Assembly: GCF_030812835.1 (NCBI RefSeq)
Contig: NZ_JAUSTM010000003.1
Coordinates: 62,001 to 126,000, forward strand
Length of the DNA: 64,000 nucleotides
Source of the DNA: Streptococcus moroccensis
GTDB lineage: Bacteria > Bacillota > Bacilli > Lactobacillales > Streptococcaceae
Direction of reading: 5' to 3'
The stretch's first letter is position 1. Each line of letters begins with the position of its first letter. Shown piece by piece: positions 20,821 through 32,756 of the stretch. The notes below the pieces were generated by a model. It saw nothing but the letters and a program-made list of their open reading frames with translations. It searched no databases and had not been told where the DNA came from. Position numbers and translations under genes: made by a program.

Positions 20821-22407
20821 ATGAAAGCATTCGTTCAGAAAGTTGTTAACCACCCTTTTGTGCAGTATTTTATAAAACTCTATCAGGGGTCCGACATTGA
20901 TTTGTCCAGTATTGCGGTAGCTTATTATTTTTTGGTGGCTGTTTTTCCAATCCTCTTTATGATGAGTTCAGCCTTACCATTTTTGCAAATCAATGTGGCA
21001 GATGTTCTAGGATTCCTAAAAACAACCCTGCCAGCAGAAGTTTTTGAAAATGTCAGCGGTATCGTAGAGAGCATTTTAACCAATCCATCCTCTGGTTGGT
21101 TGGGAATTTCTATAGCGACCGCCTTATGGACCTTTTCACAATCTATGATTATTTTGCAAAAGGCTTTCAATAAAGCATATGGTGCTGAGCAGCACAGGGA
21201 TATGATTGTTGGCCGATTGGTAGGTATCTTAATTGGTCTTATCCTACAAGTGACGATCTTCTTAGTCCTGTCCGTTGGGGTGTTTGGTGAAACGATTATT
21301 AATTTCATCCACCGTTTCATTGATATTGATTTGGAATTCTTCCAGACCGTCCTGTCATGGACACAGCCGGTCATCTATGGTGGCTTTATCTTTGTCATCT
21401 TTCTTTTGTACTACATTTTACCCAATGTTCGCATTAAGAAAAAGCGATATGTCATCCCTGGAACGATTTTTGTGATCACGGTATTAACTGCAACTACTAA
21501 TCTCGTGTCCTTCTATCTTAGCCAATATATGAACAAGTTTGAAAACTTTCAACTGGTTTCCTACGTTGTCTTGCTCTTGGTCATGGTTTGGTTTATCCTG
21601 ATTGCACAGGTCTTAATTATTGGTGCCATCTTAAACGCCTCCTTCCAAAAATTGGACGAGCCCAATTTTACACCAAGAAGGGGTACAATCGTAGGAGTAA
21701 AGGAAAAGTGGCTTATGTTCAGACGAAAACGTGAGAATAAGGTAAGAGGTGTTAAGGGACTTCTAGTTATGGATGTGGATAGCACCCTGATTCGGGAAGA
21801 AGCGATCGATATTCTGGGAGATTTAGCTGGCGTCGGTGATCAGGTTGCTGCGATTACAGAGCTGGCTATGCAAGGAAAACTTGATTTTGAAGAAGCTTTA
21901 GAAGAGCGTGTATCCCTTCTAAAAGGCCTACCTGAAACAATCTTTGACCTGGTGGTCAATCAAATTACTCTGACAAAAGGGGCTAAAGAGTTGGTTGATG
22001 AATTGCATTCCAGAGGCTATAAAATTGGTCTTGTTTCAGGTGGTTTTCATGAGAATGTCGACCCAATCGCTAAAGAACTGGGAATTGATTATGTCAAAGC
22101 CAATCGTCTAGAAGTCCGTGATGGTGTCCTAACAGGACGGACAGAAGGAGAAATTGTCACCAAAGCCACCAAGGTAGCTATGCTACGGGCCTGGGCAGAT
22201 GACAATGATTTAGACTTATCTGAAACGATCGCCATGGGAGATGGGGCCAACGACCTCCCAATGATTGAAACAGCAGGAATCGGTATTGCGTTTAATGCGA
22301 AGCCTATCGTCAGAGCTTTAGCCCCTTACCAAATTAATGTTTATGACCTGTATCAAGTCATTCCCATTATAGAAGAGGTCAAGGCTAAAAACTCAGAGAA
22401 TGATTAA
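20821..22407 (+). CDS. YihY/BrkB membrane protein fused in frame to SerB-type phosphoserine phosphatase
   Basis: One uninterrupted 528-residue frame joins two proteins that are normally separate. Residues about 1-290 are a YihY (BrkB, formerly RNase BN-like) membrane protein with about six membrane segments; a basic linker (PRRG...RRKRENK) follows. Residues about 310-525 are a HAD phosphatase of SerB type with an intact DxDxT nucleophile motif (MDVDSTL), LVSGGF motif II and GDGANDLPMI motif IV, so the phosphatase looks active. SerB makes serine from phosphoserine. An internal ATG at 21715 with AAAGGA ten bases upstream could yield a free 230-residue SerB. The gene follows map by nine bases. 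Confidence 0.88.
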   Translation: MKAFVQKVVNHPFVQYFIKLYQGSDIDLSSIAVAYYFLVAVFPILFMMSSALPFLQINVADVLGFLKTTLPAEVFENVSGIVESILTNPSSGWLGISIATALWTFSQSMIILQKAFNKAYGAEQHRDMIVGRLVGILIGLILQVTIFLVLSVGVFGETIINFIHRFIDIDLEFFQTVLSWTQPVIYGGFIFVIFLLYYILPNVRIKKKRYVIPGTIFVITVLTATTNLVSFYLSQYMNKFENFQLVSYVVLLLVMVWFILIAQVLIIGAILNASFQKLDEPNFTPRRGTIVGVKEKWLMFRRKRENKVRGVKGLLVMDVDSTLIREEAIDILGDLAGVGDQVAAITELAMQGKLDFEEALEERVSLLKGLPETIFDLVVNQITLTKGAKELVDELHSRGYKIGLVSGGFHENVDPIAKELGIDYVKANRLEVRDGVLTGRTEGEIVTKATKVAMLRAWADDNDLDLSETIAMGDGANDLPMIETAGIGIAFNAKPIVRALAPYQINVYDLYQVIPIIEEVKAKNSEND

Positions 22408-22449
22408 ATTCATCCACTGAAGATCTCACTAACCCTAACTTAATTATAA

Positions 22450-22507
22450 AAAGATTGTTGTTTTCCTGATTACACAGAATCACTTGCAGACAGCAATCTT
22501 TTTTTGA
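22450..22507 (+). terminator. Terminator after yihY-serB
   Basis: An AAAAGATTG.../...CAATCTTTT stem with a long loop and a run of seven Ts. Confidence 0.65.
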
Positions 22508-22642
22508 CGTTTTACAGTCCTGTTTGTCATTTTTTGAAACAAGGCTGAGGCCGTATGCCACTAAACGATAGCCCGGTTTAGTGCCGTCAATTTTCAGAAT
22601 ATTACTGAATCAAAAGTAAAACGTTTTCGTTTTGACTTTTGG

Positions 22643-22671
22643 TTGACATTAAAAAAAAATAGGACTACACT
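22643..22671 (+). promoter_or_regulatory. Promoter of the ATP synthase operon
   Basis: A perfect TTGACA -35 box (22643-22648), a 17-base spacer and TACACT (22666-22671). A cre-like palindrome lies about 15 bases upstream. Confidence 0.85.
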
Positions 22672-22717
22672 AATGAAGGAAACTACATTTTAATTCAATA
22701 TATTGGAGGAAAACATC

Positions 22718-22918
22718 ATGAACTTAGGAATTCTCGCACTTGGTATAGCAACACTTGGTGTCGGTATCGGTGTTGGTACCATGGTGAGTCGATTCTTTAC
22801 AGCAGCGGCACGTCAGCCTGAGATGTACGACAAATTATTTACAACACTCTTTGTTGGGGTTGCCTTTATTGAGGGATCATACTTTATCACTTTGGCCATG
22901 GCCTTTGTCCTTAAGTAA
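22718..22918 (+). CDS. atpE: F1Fo ATP synthase subunit c
   Basis: A 66-residue two-helix membrane protein that forms the proton-carrying ring of Fo. The acidic ion-binding residue is the glutamate in AFIEGSYF in helix 2, and the polar loop has AARQPE. Streptococcal c subunits are this short. I chose ATG 22718, seven bases after GGAGGA, rather than the ATG at 22703 that precedes the ribosome site. It heads atpEBFHAGDC, the streptococcal order in which c precedes a. In these fermenting bacteria the enzyme mainly pumps protons out to control cytoplasmic pH. Confidence 0.96.
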   Translation: MNLGILALGIATLGVGIGVGTMVSRFFTAAARQPEMYDKLFTTLFVGVAFIEGSYFITLAMAFVLK

Positions 22919-22956
22919 GGTCATTTCGTCTTATTTAAAAGAGAAGGAGGTCTACA

Positions 22957-23670
22957 GTGGAATCCCATACTCCCCAACTAACAGTTGGCCCAATTACCTT
23001 TGATTTAACAATCTTAGCCATGACGCTATTAACGGTTTTACTGGTTTTTTTATTGGTGCTCTGGGCTAGTCGTGACATGCAACTAAAACCTAAGGGCAAG
23101 CAAAATGTCCTAGAGTGGGTTTATGATTTTGTCATTGGTGTGACTGCTCCAAATTTGGGACAGACATTGGCAAGAAAGTACTCGCTATTTTACTTTACCT
23201 TATTTACCTTTCTTATTGTTGCCAACAATCTAGGTTTGGTTGCTAAAATCGAAGGGCATCATGAACTGAGTTACTGGATGTCACCGACAGCCAATATGTA
23301 CTATGCCCTAGGCTTGTCCTTGATGATCACCCTTTTTAACAATTACCAATCCCTCAAAATCAATGGGATGAAAGGTTATTTCAAAGAATTCATCACCCCA
23401 CCAGCCATGACGTTTTTTAATGTCTTAGAAGAATTTACCAATTTTTTATCTTTGGGATTACGGTTATTCGGGAATATCTATGCGGGTGAAGTGGTCATTG
23501 ATTTGATTATTCAAATGTCAAAAGTTAATGTTTTCACAGGGCCGCTTAGTTTTGTCCTCAGTTTGTTATGGATTGCTTTTTCGGTCTTTATTTCGTGTCT
23601 TCAAGCCTACGTTTTTGTTCTCTTGGCGTCCATGTATTTAGGCAAGAAAATTAAACACCACAGCGAATAA
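22957..23670 (+). CDS. atpB: F1Fo ATP synthase subunit a
   Basis: This 237-residue membrane protein forms the proton half-channels next to the c ring. The essential arginine is in LRLFGNIYAGE and the last helices show the expected SVFISCLQAYVFVLLASMYLG. It starts with GTG 22957 behind a strong AGGAGG. The length is typical for streptococci. Confidence 0.96.
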   Translation: MESHTPQLTVGPITFDLTILAMTLLTVLLVFLLVLWASRDMQLKPKGKQNVLEWVYDFVIGVTAPNLGQTLARKYSLFYFTLFTFLIVANNLGLVAKIEGHHELSYWMSPTANMYYALGLSLMITLFNNYQSLKINGMKGYFKEFITPPAMTFFNVLEEFTNFLSLGLRLFGNIYAGEVVIDLIIQMSKVNVFTGPLSFVLSLLWIAFSVFISCLQAYVFVLLASMYLGKKIKHHSE

Positions 23671-23694
23671 GCTTATTGAAAGGGAATTGAAATT

Positions 23695-24195
23695 ATGATT
23701 ATTGCAGCATCTGCATTAAGCTCTATGCTAGGTCATTTTATTATTGTAACAGGCGCCTTTATTTTGCTCTTTATCTTGTTACGTCTTTTTGCTTGGTCTA
23801 AAATAACCGGCATCTTTGAAAAACGTGCCAGTCATATCTCAAGTGAAATCGATCGGGCCGAAAAAGCTAAAGCTGAGGCAACTGATTTAGTCAACCAACG
23901 GCAAGAAGCATTGGCTGAGGTTCGTAAAGTAGCTGATGGCATATTATTGGAAGCCAAGCAAACTGGTGAATCCATGAAAAAACGCATGGTTGCTGACGCT
24001 GAAAAACAAGTTGATGACATGAAAGCAAAAGCTGAACGTGATATAGAACGCAACCGCGCAGAAGCCATGGCTTCAATGCGCGATGAGGTCTCAGCCATGT
24101 CGCTTGACTTAGCTCAACAAATCCTGATGAAAGAACTGGATCCTGAGGGACAAAGCGACCTCATTGATCGCTATCTGGCAAAATTAGGAGAATAA
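23695..24195 (+). CDS. atpF: F1Fo ATP synthase subunit b
   Basis: A 166-residue stator subunit: one N-terminal membrane helix (about residues 10-32) followed by a long charged, alanine-rich coiled coil (ISSEIDRAEKAKAEATDLV onward). It links Fo to the F1 head through the delta subunit. The stop codon is one base from the atpH start. Confidence 0.95.
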   Translation: MIIAASALSSMLGHFIIVTGAFILLFILLRLFAWSKITGIFEKRASHISSEIDRAEKAKAEATDLVNQRQEALAEVRKVADGILLEAKQTGESMKKRMVADAEKQVDDMKAKAERDIERNRAEAMASMRDEVSAMSLDLAQQILMKELDPEGQSDLIDRYLAKLGE

Positions 24196-24196
24196 G

Positions 24197-24733
24197 ATGG
24201 AAACGAATAAATATGAGTTAGCCATAACTTACTCCCAAAGATTGGTTCGTCAAGCGAGATCAGAAGGCAATCTGTCTGACTTATTCAAGGAGATTGAAGA
24301 GGTTTTAAGCGTTTTTGACCAACAAAATTTAGAGAAGTTTTTCGCTAACAATACCATCCCAGAAAAAGATAAGGCTAATATTCTGCATTTATTTCAGCAG
24401 GAGATTTCGCCGATTTTAGCGACCTTTTTTGACCAAATTATTTTAAATACAGAATACGACATTTTATATGCGAGTTTGGCTGAAGTGATTCATCATTCGC
24501 AAACAGCGATGGGCCAATATGACATGAGAGTGACTACTGCTGTGCCATTAACCTCGAGCCAAAAATTACAGATGATTGCTAAAGCTGAAAAACTCCTGGG
24601 CTTAAAGGTTCGACAAGTGATAGAAGAGATTAACCCTGGAATTATTGGTGGCTTTATCATTGAAGTCAACCATAAAATTATTGACGCAAGTGTTCGTCAT
24701 CAGTTACAAAATGTCCAAAATCAGATGAAATAG
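24197..24733 (+). CDS. atpH: F1Fo ATP synthase subunit delta
   Basis: A 178-residue OSCP/delta protein joining the peripheral stalk to the top of F1. The C-terminal signature [20 protein letters not shown] is clear. Ribosome site TAGGAG lies in the end of atpF. Confidence 0.95.
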   Translation: METNKYELAITYSQRLVRQARSEGNLSDLFKEIEEVLSVFDQQNLEKFFANNTIPEKDKANILHLFQQEISPILATFFDQIILNTEYDILYASLAEVIHHSQTAMGQYDMRVTTAVPLTSSQKLQMIAKAEKLLGLKVRQVIEEINPGIIGGFIIEVNHKIIDASVRHQLQNVQNQMK

Positions 24734-24747
24734 GAAGTGGTGTCGTT

Positions 24748-26253
24748 TTGTCTATTAACACACAAGAAATTTCTGCTTTAATTAAACAACAACTAGATCA
24801 ATATACACCAAGTTTTAATGTCACCGAAACAGGGGTTGTGACCTATGTCGGTGATGGTATCGCCAGAGCACAAGGACTTGAAAATGCTATGAGTGGTGAA
24901 TTACTTCGCTTCAGCAATGGGTCCTTTGGAATGGCTCAAAACTTAGAAACCCAAGATGTCGGGATTATCATTCTTGGTGATTTTTCGGGCATTCGTGAAG
25001 GAGATGTCGTCTCTAGAACTGGGAAAATCATGGAAGTCCCTGTTGGGGAAGGACTGATTGGCCGGGTTGTTAATCCTCTCGGTCAGCCGGTCGATGGGCT
25101 TGGTGTCATCAAATACCAAAAGACACGTCCCATTGAGGCTCCAGCTCCAGGGGTCATGGATCGTAAATCGGTTAAGGAACCTCTTCAAACAGGTATTAAG
25201 GCAATCGATGCCTTAGTGCCAATCGGTCGTGGGCAGCGGGAACTCATTATTGGGGACCGTCAGACAGGAAAAACATCTATTGCCATTGATGCCATTTTGA
25301 ACCAAAAAGACCAGGACATGATATGTATTTACGTGGCTATCGGTCAAAAGGAATCAACCGTTCGAACACAGGTGGAAACCTTACGGCGATATGGTGCTCT
25401 TGATTACACCATTGTCGTGACTGCTTCAGCTTCTCAACCGTCTCCCCTGCTCTTCCTTGCACCTTATGCAGGAGTTGCCATGGCGGAAGAATTCATGTAT
25501 CAGGGCAAACATGTGTTAATCGTCTACGATGACTTATCCAAACAAGCAGTCGCCTATCGGGAATTATCACTCTTGCTTCGTCGCCCACCAGGTCGTGAAG
25601 CTTATCCTGGGGATGTCTTCTATCTTCATAGCCGGCTCCTTGAGCGGTCTGCCAAGGTTTCTGATAACTTAGGTGGAGGTTCTATTACAGCTCTACCATT
25701 TATCGAGACACAGGCTGGAGACATCTCTGCCTACATTGCTACGAATGTGATTTCCATTACAGATGGACAGATTTTCCTAAAAGATAATCTCTTTCACTCG
25801 GGCATTCGACCAGCGGTTGATGCAGGGTCTTCCGTATCACGGGTCGGAGGGTCTGCCCAGATTAAGGCCATGAAAAAGGTGGCTGGGACCTTACGGATTG
25901 ATTTGGCGTCTTATCGAGAGTTAGAAGCCTTTACACAATTTGGCTCAGATTTAGACGCCGCAACCCAAGCTAAACTTAATAGAGGCCGTCGAACCATTGA
26001 GGTTCTAAAACAGCCTTTGCATGACCCCATTCCTGTTGAAAAACAGGTCTTGATTCTCTATTGTTTAACACACGGCTTTTTAGATGCTGTTCCTGTTCAG
26101 GACATTCCTGAGTTTGAACGGTCTTTGTATGACTATTTTGACCTGCGCCATCAAGACCTCCTTGACCATATTAGAAAGACTAGTGATTTGCCGGAAGAAG
26201 CCCTGTTAGACGCAGCTATTCGAACCTTCAAAGAAGAAGGGTCTTATAAATAA
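24748..26253 (+). CDS. atpA: F1Fo ATP synthase subunit alpha
   Basis: A 501-residue non-catalytic nucleotide-binding subunit of F1. The P-loop is [11 protein letters not shown] and the ATPase alpha/beta signature is [10 protein letters not shown]. The start is an unusual TTG at 24748 (encoding [13 protein letters not shown], the expected alpha N-terminus) with AGGAAGTGG upstream; no ATG or GTG fits the family start. The rare start codon may tune the subunit ratio. Confidence 0.96.
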   Translation: MSINTQEISALIKQQLDQYTPSFNVTETGVVTYVGDGIARAQGLENAMSGELLRFSNGSFGMAQNLETQDVGIIILGDFSGIREGDVVSRTGKIMEVPVGEGLIGRVVNPLGQPVDGLGVIKYQKTRPIEAPAPGVMDRKSVKEPLQTGIKAIDALVPIGRGQRELIIGDRQTGKTSIAIDAILNQKDQDMICIYVAIGQKESTVRTQVETLRRYGALDYTIVVTASASQPSPLLFLAPYAGVAMAEEFMYQGKHVLIVYDDLSKQAVAYRELSLLLRRPPGREAYPGDVFYLHSRLLERSAKVSDNLGGGSITALPFIETQAGDISAYIATNVISITDGQIFLKDNLFHSGIRPAVDAGSSVSRVGGSAQIKAMKKVAGTLRIDLASYRELEAFTQFGSDLDAATQAKLNRGRRTIEVLKQPLHDPIPVEKQVLILYCLTHGFLDAVPVQDIPEFERSLYDYFDLRHQDLLDHIRKTSDLPEEALLDAAIRTFKEEGSYK

Positions 26254-26277
26254 TTTAGTAAGAAAGGAGAATCAGTA

Positions 26278-28579
<2,302 letters not shown>

Positions 28580-28589
28580 GAGGTGATTT

Positions 28590-29006
28590 ATGAAGCAGAT
28601 GACTGTCCAAATTGTAACGCCTGATGGGATTAAATACGATCACCATGCAACATACATCCAATGCAAGACAACCGTCGGTGAGATGGGAGTATACCCAGGG
28701 CATTCCAATCTCATTGCTCCTTTAGATATTGCAGAAATCAAGGTCCGACGTATCGACGATGTCAACCATGTGGACTGGATTGCGGTCAATGGGGGAGTCA
28801 TGGAAATTACTAATGATATCATTACCATTGTTTCGGATGCTGCAGAGCGTGCTAGAGACATCGATGTCAGTCGGGCAGAGCGTGCCAAATTACTGGCTGA
28901 ACAAGAACTCCAAGAAGCTGAAGAAACGCATTCTATCGATCAGGCTAGACGCGCTCGAGTAGCCATGCAACGTGCTATCAACCGTATTCATGTCAGCAAG
29001 CACTAA
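28590..29006 (+). CDS. atpC: F1Fo ATP synthase subunit epsilon
   Basis: A 138-residue central-stalk subunit with the N-terminal beta sandwich ([11 protein letters not shown]...[16 protein letters not shown]) and two C-terminal helices that can inhibit ATP hydrolysis. It is the last gene of the operon and is followed by a terminator. Confidence 0.95.
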   Translation: MKQMTVQIVTPDGIKYDHHATYIQCKTTVGEMGVYPGHSNLIAPLDIAEIKVRRIDDVNHVDWIAVNGGVMEITNDIITIVSDAAERARDIDVSRAERAKLLAEQELQEAEETHSIDQARRARVAMQRAINRIHVSKH

Positions 29007-29022
29007 GAAAAAATAATAAAAA

Positions 29023-29054
29023 GGAAAGTAGGACGATCGTTCTACTTCTTTTTT
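29023..29054 (+). terminator. atp operon terminator
   Basis: A GAAAGTAGGA/TTCTACTTC hairpin followed by six Ts. Confidence 0.85.
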
Positions 29055-29359
29055 GGCTCTGTTAAAAGTGGAAAAGCGTCACGATGCCATTCAATACTAA
29101 TCAGCACTAGAATAGAAAGTGCAGATTGGGATACAGTGAAGGTTGATTACATCAAAGCTTTGTTAATGGTGACTGTCAAAGGAATTTAAACGGTGACCTC
29201 CTCCAGCTCTTTTTTAGAAAAAATGAAAGAGTCCTCTAAAAAATGATATACTATGAGTAAGGGGTTACATCATCAGTCTAGAATGAGTTGAAATTCTCCT
29301 AAAAAATTCAAAATAGATCATTTGTATAGCAATTGTGTGGGAAAGGGAGAGGTGTTTCA
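29055..29359 (+). other. Spacer between the atp operon and the DUF2207 gene
   Basis: About 300 bases with no gene that I can support. An extended -10 box TGATATACT (29244-29252) gives a probable promoter for the DUF2207 gene with a leader of about 100 bases. I see nothing else definable. Confidence 0.5.
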
Positions 29360-31336
29360 ATGCCGGCTCAAAAAAGAAAAACTATCATCTTAATAGTCGT
29401 TATTATCGTTGCTATCCTTGGTGCTATTACCGGTATTTTAGTGCAATCCGGCAGGAAGCAAGCAATCGGAGCCTATGGGATTACAAAGTATAAGGGGCAT
29501 TTGACCATTCATGAGGACAATAGCGCTGTTTTTAGGCAAGTTCTGTCTTACCAGTACAATGATTCCTTTAATGGTCAGTATGTGAGCCTCGGTACAGCAG
29601 GGGATATGCCTCAAGGATTTCGAATCCAGTCAGATGACATTCAATATAGGGTTTATCGCAATGGTCTTTTGGTAAGCTCTAGCTATCCTGGAGAATTAGC
29701 TGTTCCAAGACCAGTCTCTGTTGAGAACATGGGGGATGGCTATCGGCTAAAAATTTATAATGCGGTAGGCGAAGGAGATACAGTCAGAATTGAAGTAGAC
29801 TGGCCCCTTCAAAATATCCTATTTCCTTATCAAGATATTGCTGAACTCAATTGGGTTCCGATTAGCGACTGGGATGTTGCCCTGCATAATGTTGAGATTC
29901 AAGTCACAGCACCAGAATATCAAGAAAGCCAACTTGCGGTTCACACAGGCTATCTTAGAGAAGCAGCTCAGATTGACAAAAAAGGGGCTGATTATGTGCT
30001 CAAACTGGATTATTTAGGACGAGGAAAAAAACTAGAATTGCATGGTTATTGGAATAGTGACATCTTGTCTGCTGTGTCCAAAGAGCAAATGATACCTCAA
30101 AATCGTCTGTCTCATTATCAAGCAACCGAAGCTAATATCCAGAAATACTCCCAGTGGGTAGAGCGGATAACCTATTTTATCTTTCCTCTAGTATCCGTCC
30201 TTGTTATCCTTTTGGATGGTCTAAGGTGGTATTTCTTTAAAAAGCATGTTGATTTGCGGACTAAGATGCTAAAAAATGGAAGGCTATACGAGAGCCCAAG
30301 TGATTTGAACCCCATGTTGGTAGCTAGAAGCATTTACAATATTGATTTTGATAAGATCAACCCTGCTCAAGGAGGGGCGCCTCTCATTGATTTTGACCAT
30401 GTTGCTCAGGCGACTATTCTGGATTTGATTGATAGGGGAAATCTAGCCATTGAAGAAAAGGCTGAGCAGCCTGTCTTGACCCTGCTCACCAACAAAGGCC
30501 TTGCAGAGTCAGAAGCTATCTTTCTTGATATGGCATTTGCTGGCCACATGACTTTAGAAATGGACCAGTTATTCTCTGATTTTTCGGCTGAGAATCATTT
30601 CCTAAAGACAAGAACCAAAAGTCAGCAAACCGCTATTCGTCGAAGTGGAGAGAGCCTTATACAGCGATATAACAAAGCATTTAAAGACTTGCGACAAGCA
30701 GTAGAAGATGACCATAACCAGCTGAGGTTACCAGCTTATTACCGTAACTTAGATGCAGCAGAGAAAAGAAAATGGACTGGAATTGGGTTGCCTTCCCTCC
30801 TCGTTGGGATTGCTGGTTTGCTCTTTTATCTTTATTTGCTCCTACAGTTTTCAACACAAAGCTGGATTCTGTTACTTGTTTTAGTGGTGATGCTTGGCAG
30901 TATTGTCTTCATTTATGCCAGCAAAAGCGAGTTGTCTCGCCAGGGCATTTTAACAGAGGCAGGATTAGAACAGTATCACCTTTGGGAATCCTTTAAAAAT
31001 ATGCTTCGTGATATTGGAAAATTCGATAAAACAGAAATTGATGCGGTTATGTTATGGAACAGGATTTTAGTGTATGCAACTCTTTTTGGGTATGCTAAGG
31101 AAGTCAGTCGTGTTCTAAAAATACATGACATTCAATTGGAAAATCCGTCACTTAATGCCTATGTTTACAGAGGTTATTCACCATTTTTGAGTTCCCGAAC
31201 AGGTTCCTTTAACCAGGATGTCAGGACTGCGAGAGAGGCAAGCAACTTCAATGTTTCGTCAGGAAGTAGCGGAGGCGGCTTTTCATCAGGTGGTTTCTCT
31301 GGCGGAGGCGGCGGAGGTGGCGGAGGATCCTTCTAA
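29360..31336 (+). CDS. DUF2207 domain-containing membrane protein
   Basis: A 658-residue protein with an N-terminal membrane anchor (about residues 8-28), an extracellular beta-rich DUF2207 domain, a membrane segment near 270-290, a cytoplasmic region and two more membrane segments near 475-520. It ends in a glycine/serine-rich tail (GSSGGGFSSGGFSGG then a run of glycines and SF), as DUF2207 proteins often do. The function is unknown. ATG 29360 follows GGGAGAGG. It stands alone between the atp operon and the trp transporter. Confidence 0.88.
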   Translation: MPAQKRKTIILIVVIIVAILGAITGILVQSGRKQAIGAYGITKYKGHLTIHEDNSAVFRQVLSYQYNDSFNGQYVSLGTAGDMPQGFRIQSDDIQYRVYRNGLLVSSSYPGELAVPRPVSVENMGDGYRLKIYNAVGEGDTVRIEVDWPLQNILFPYQDIAELNWVPISDWDVALHNVEIQVTAPEYQESQLAVHTGYLREAAQIDKKGADYVLKLDYLGRGKKLELHGYWNSDILSAVSKEQMIPQNRLSHYQATEANIQKYSQWVERITYFIFPLVSVLVILLDGLRWYFFKKHVDLRTKMLKNGRLYESPSDLNPMLVARSIYNIDFDKINPAQGGAPLIDFDHVAQATILDLIDRGNLAIEEKAEQPVLTLLTNKGLAESEAIFLDMAFAGHMTLEMDQLFSDFSAENHFLKTRTKSQQTAIRRSGESLIQRYNKAFKDLRQAVEDDHNQLRLPAYYRNLDAAEKRKWTGIGLPSLLVGIAGLLFYLYLLLQFSTQSWILLLVLVVMLGSIVFIYASKSELSRQGILTEAGLEQYHLWESFKNMLRDIGKFDKTEIDAVMLWNRILVYATLFGYAKEVSRVLKIHDIQLENPSLNAYVYRGYSPFLSSRTGSFNQDVRTAREASNFNVSSGSSGGGFSSGGFSGGGGGGGGGSF

Positions 31337-31376
31337 GGAGAATCTAACATCCCTAAAAATAATTTTGCCAAAACTA

Positions 31377-31405
31377 TTGACAAAGGGAAAAATCTTGCCT
31401 ATAAT
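31377..31405 (+). promoter_or_regulatory. Consensus promoter of the trpXYZ leader
   Basis: TTGACA (31377-31382), a 17-base spacer and TATAAT (31400-31405): a perfect sigma-A promoter. Such strength fits control by termination rather than at initiation. Confidence 0.9.
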
Positions 31406-31410
31406 AACGA

Positions 31411-31661
31411 TATCAGAAAAGTAATTTAAAGGTGTTTTCAGGGAGCTTGTGGGTATTGTGAACAAGTAGCATCTCTTTATGAAAATTGGGCTGATATCAC
31501 TAATGAATTCTAATACATAGGATTTCGGGGTGCACCCCTTACCGTGCAGCTTGTTGATTGACAAGTACGAGATGATGGATTATTCTAGACATTTCCATCA
31601 ATTGAGGTGGCACCGCGGTTCCTATCGCCCTCACTTTCCTTAGGGAGAGTGAGGCTTTTTC
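31411..31661 (+). ncRNA. T-box riboswitch (probably tryptophan) ahead of trpXYZ
   Basis: The conserved T-box GAGGTGGCACCGCGG is at 31604-31618, followed by a terminator stem CCCTCAC/GTGAGG with Ts (31627-31661). A stem I-like fold starts near 31440. A TGG triplet at 31487-31489 is a candidate tryptophan specifier, consistent with the downstream tryptophan-type ABC transporter. Uncharged tRNA-Trp should allow read-through. Confidence 0.9.
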
Positions 31662-31709
31662 TTTTCCTAAAGAAAAGTATTGGAACATAAATTAAAAAGG
31701 AGATTTCAC

Positions 31710-32720
31710 ATGAAAAATAAAAAATTATTGTCAGTTATAGCTGCTTTAGCTGTATTAGTTATTGGCTATCTAGGTATTACAGGACTAACTGGACAAGACG
31801 GTGAGCAAACTGCATCAGAAAAGTCTGAAACAGTAGCCATCGGTGTTTTGCAATTTGTGACCCATGAATCTTTAGATGAGATTTATCGGGGGATTGAAGC
31901 TGGGCTTGCTGAAGGTGGTTACGCGAAAGACAGCAACTTAACGATTAACTTTATGAATGCTGAGGCAGACCAGAATCAGATTCAAAAAATGAGTGAAAAA
32001 TTAGTTGCCGATAAAAACGCAGCATTGATTGGGATTGCGACACCTGCAGCTCAAGGTCTTGCCAATGCAACTAAGGATATTCCAGTTATCATGGGAGCAG
32101 TAACAGACCCTGTTGGCGCTAACTTGGTATCAGACTTGAAGAACCCTGGTGGCAATATCACAGGGGTTTCAGACGCTACCCCTGTCGCTGACACAGTTGA
32201 ATTGATTCAGGAAATCTCCCCTGATGTGAAAACGATTGGTGCCCTCTACTCAAGCAGTGAGGATAATTCCTTGTCACAGGTAGAAGCCTTTACGGAAGCG
32301 GCCGAAAAAGCAGGTTATACTGTAGTGCCATACGCTGTGCCATCAACCAATGAAATAGCAGCAACCGTAAACGCCATGTTACCAAAAGTAGATGCCGTAT
32401 GGACACCTACTGATAACACGATTGCGTCAGCTTTTCCAACCGTTGTCTCTGCCGCTAAAGAAGCCAAAAAACCAATCTACACCAGCGTTGAAACCATGGT
32501 TGAACAAGGTGGGATTGCCTCAGTGACCCTTAGCCAATACGATTTGGGGGTTGCTACTGGTAAAATGGCAGCAGCGATCTTAGACGGTGCAGATCCAGCA
32601 ACGACACCAGTTGAAATTTTCAGCGAAGGAACCATTGTTGTCAATAAAAAAGTTGCGGAAGAACTTGGTTTGACTATTCCAGATAGCTTGCTGGAAAAGG
32701 CAGCAACAGTGATTGACTAA
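31710..32720 (+). CDS. trpX: Tryptophan ABC transporter, substrate-binding protein
   Basis: A 336-residue binding protein of the ABC_sub_bind (PF04392) type: VAIGVLQFVTHESLDEIYRGIEAGL, then the IATPAAQGLANATKDIPVIMGAVTDPVGANLV core. The N-terminus is a hydrophobic helix (about 5-27) with no cysteine, so it looks membrane-anchored rather than a lipoprotein. ATG 31710 follows AAAGGAG; an in-frame ATG at 31680 lies before it without a ribosome site. Tryptophan specificity comes from the T-box and from the known streptococcal trpXYZ operon. Confidence 0.9.
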   Translation: MKNKKLLSVIAALAVLVIGYLGITGLTGQDGEQTASEKSETVAIGVLQFVTHESLDEIYRGIEAGLAEGGYAKDSNLTINFMNAEADQNQIQKMSEKLVADKNAALIGIATPAAQGLANATKDIPVIMGAVTDPVGANLVSDLKNPGGNITGVSDATPVADTVELIQEISPDVKTIGALYSSSEDNSLSQVEAFTEAAEKAGYTVVPYAVPSTNEIAATVNAMLPKVDAVWTPTDNTIASAFPTVVSAAKEAKKPIYTSVETMVEQGGIASVTLSQYDLGVATGKMAAAILDGADPATTPVEIFSEGTIVVNKKVAEELGLTIPDSLLEKAATVID

Positions 32721-32756
32721 TTCACAGTTAATGATAAATATTTAGAAAGTAAACAC

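Larger units (their letters stand above)
22408..22717 (+). other. Spacer between yihY-serB and atpE
   Basis: About 310 bases without a gene. It contains a terminator (22450-22507), an isolated perfect 8-bp hairpin CACTAAAC/GTTTAGTG (22559-22566 with 22576-22583), a palindromic AAAACGTTTT cre-like site (22616-22629, about two mismatches from consensus) and the atp promoter (22643-22671). Confidence 0.6.
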
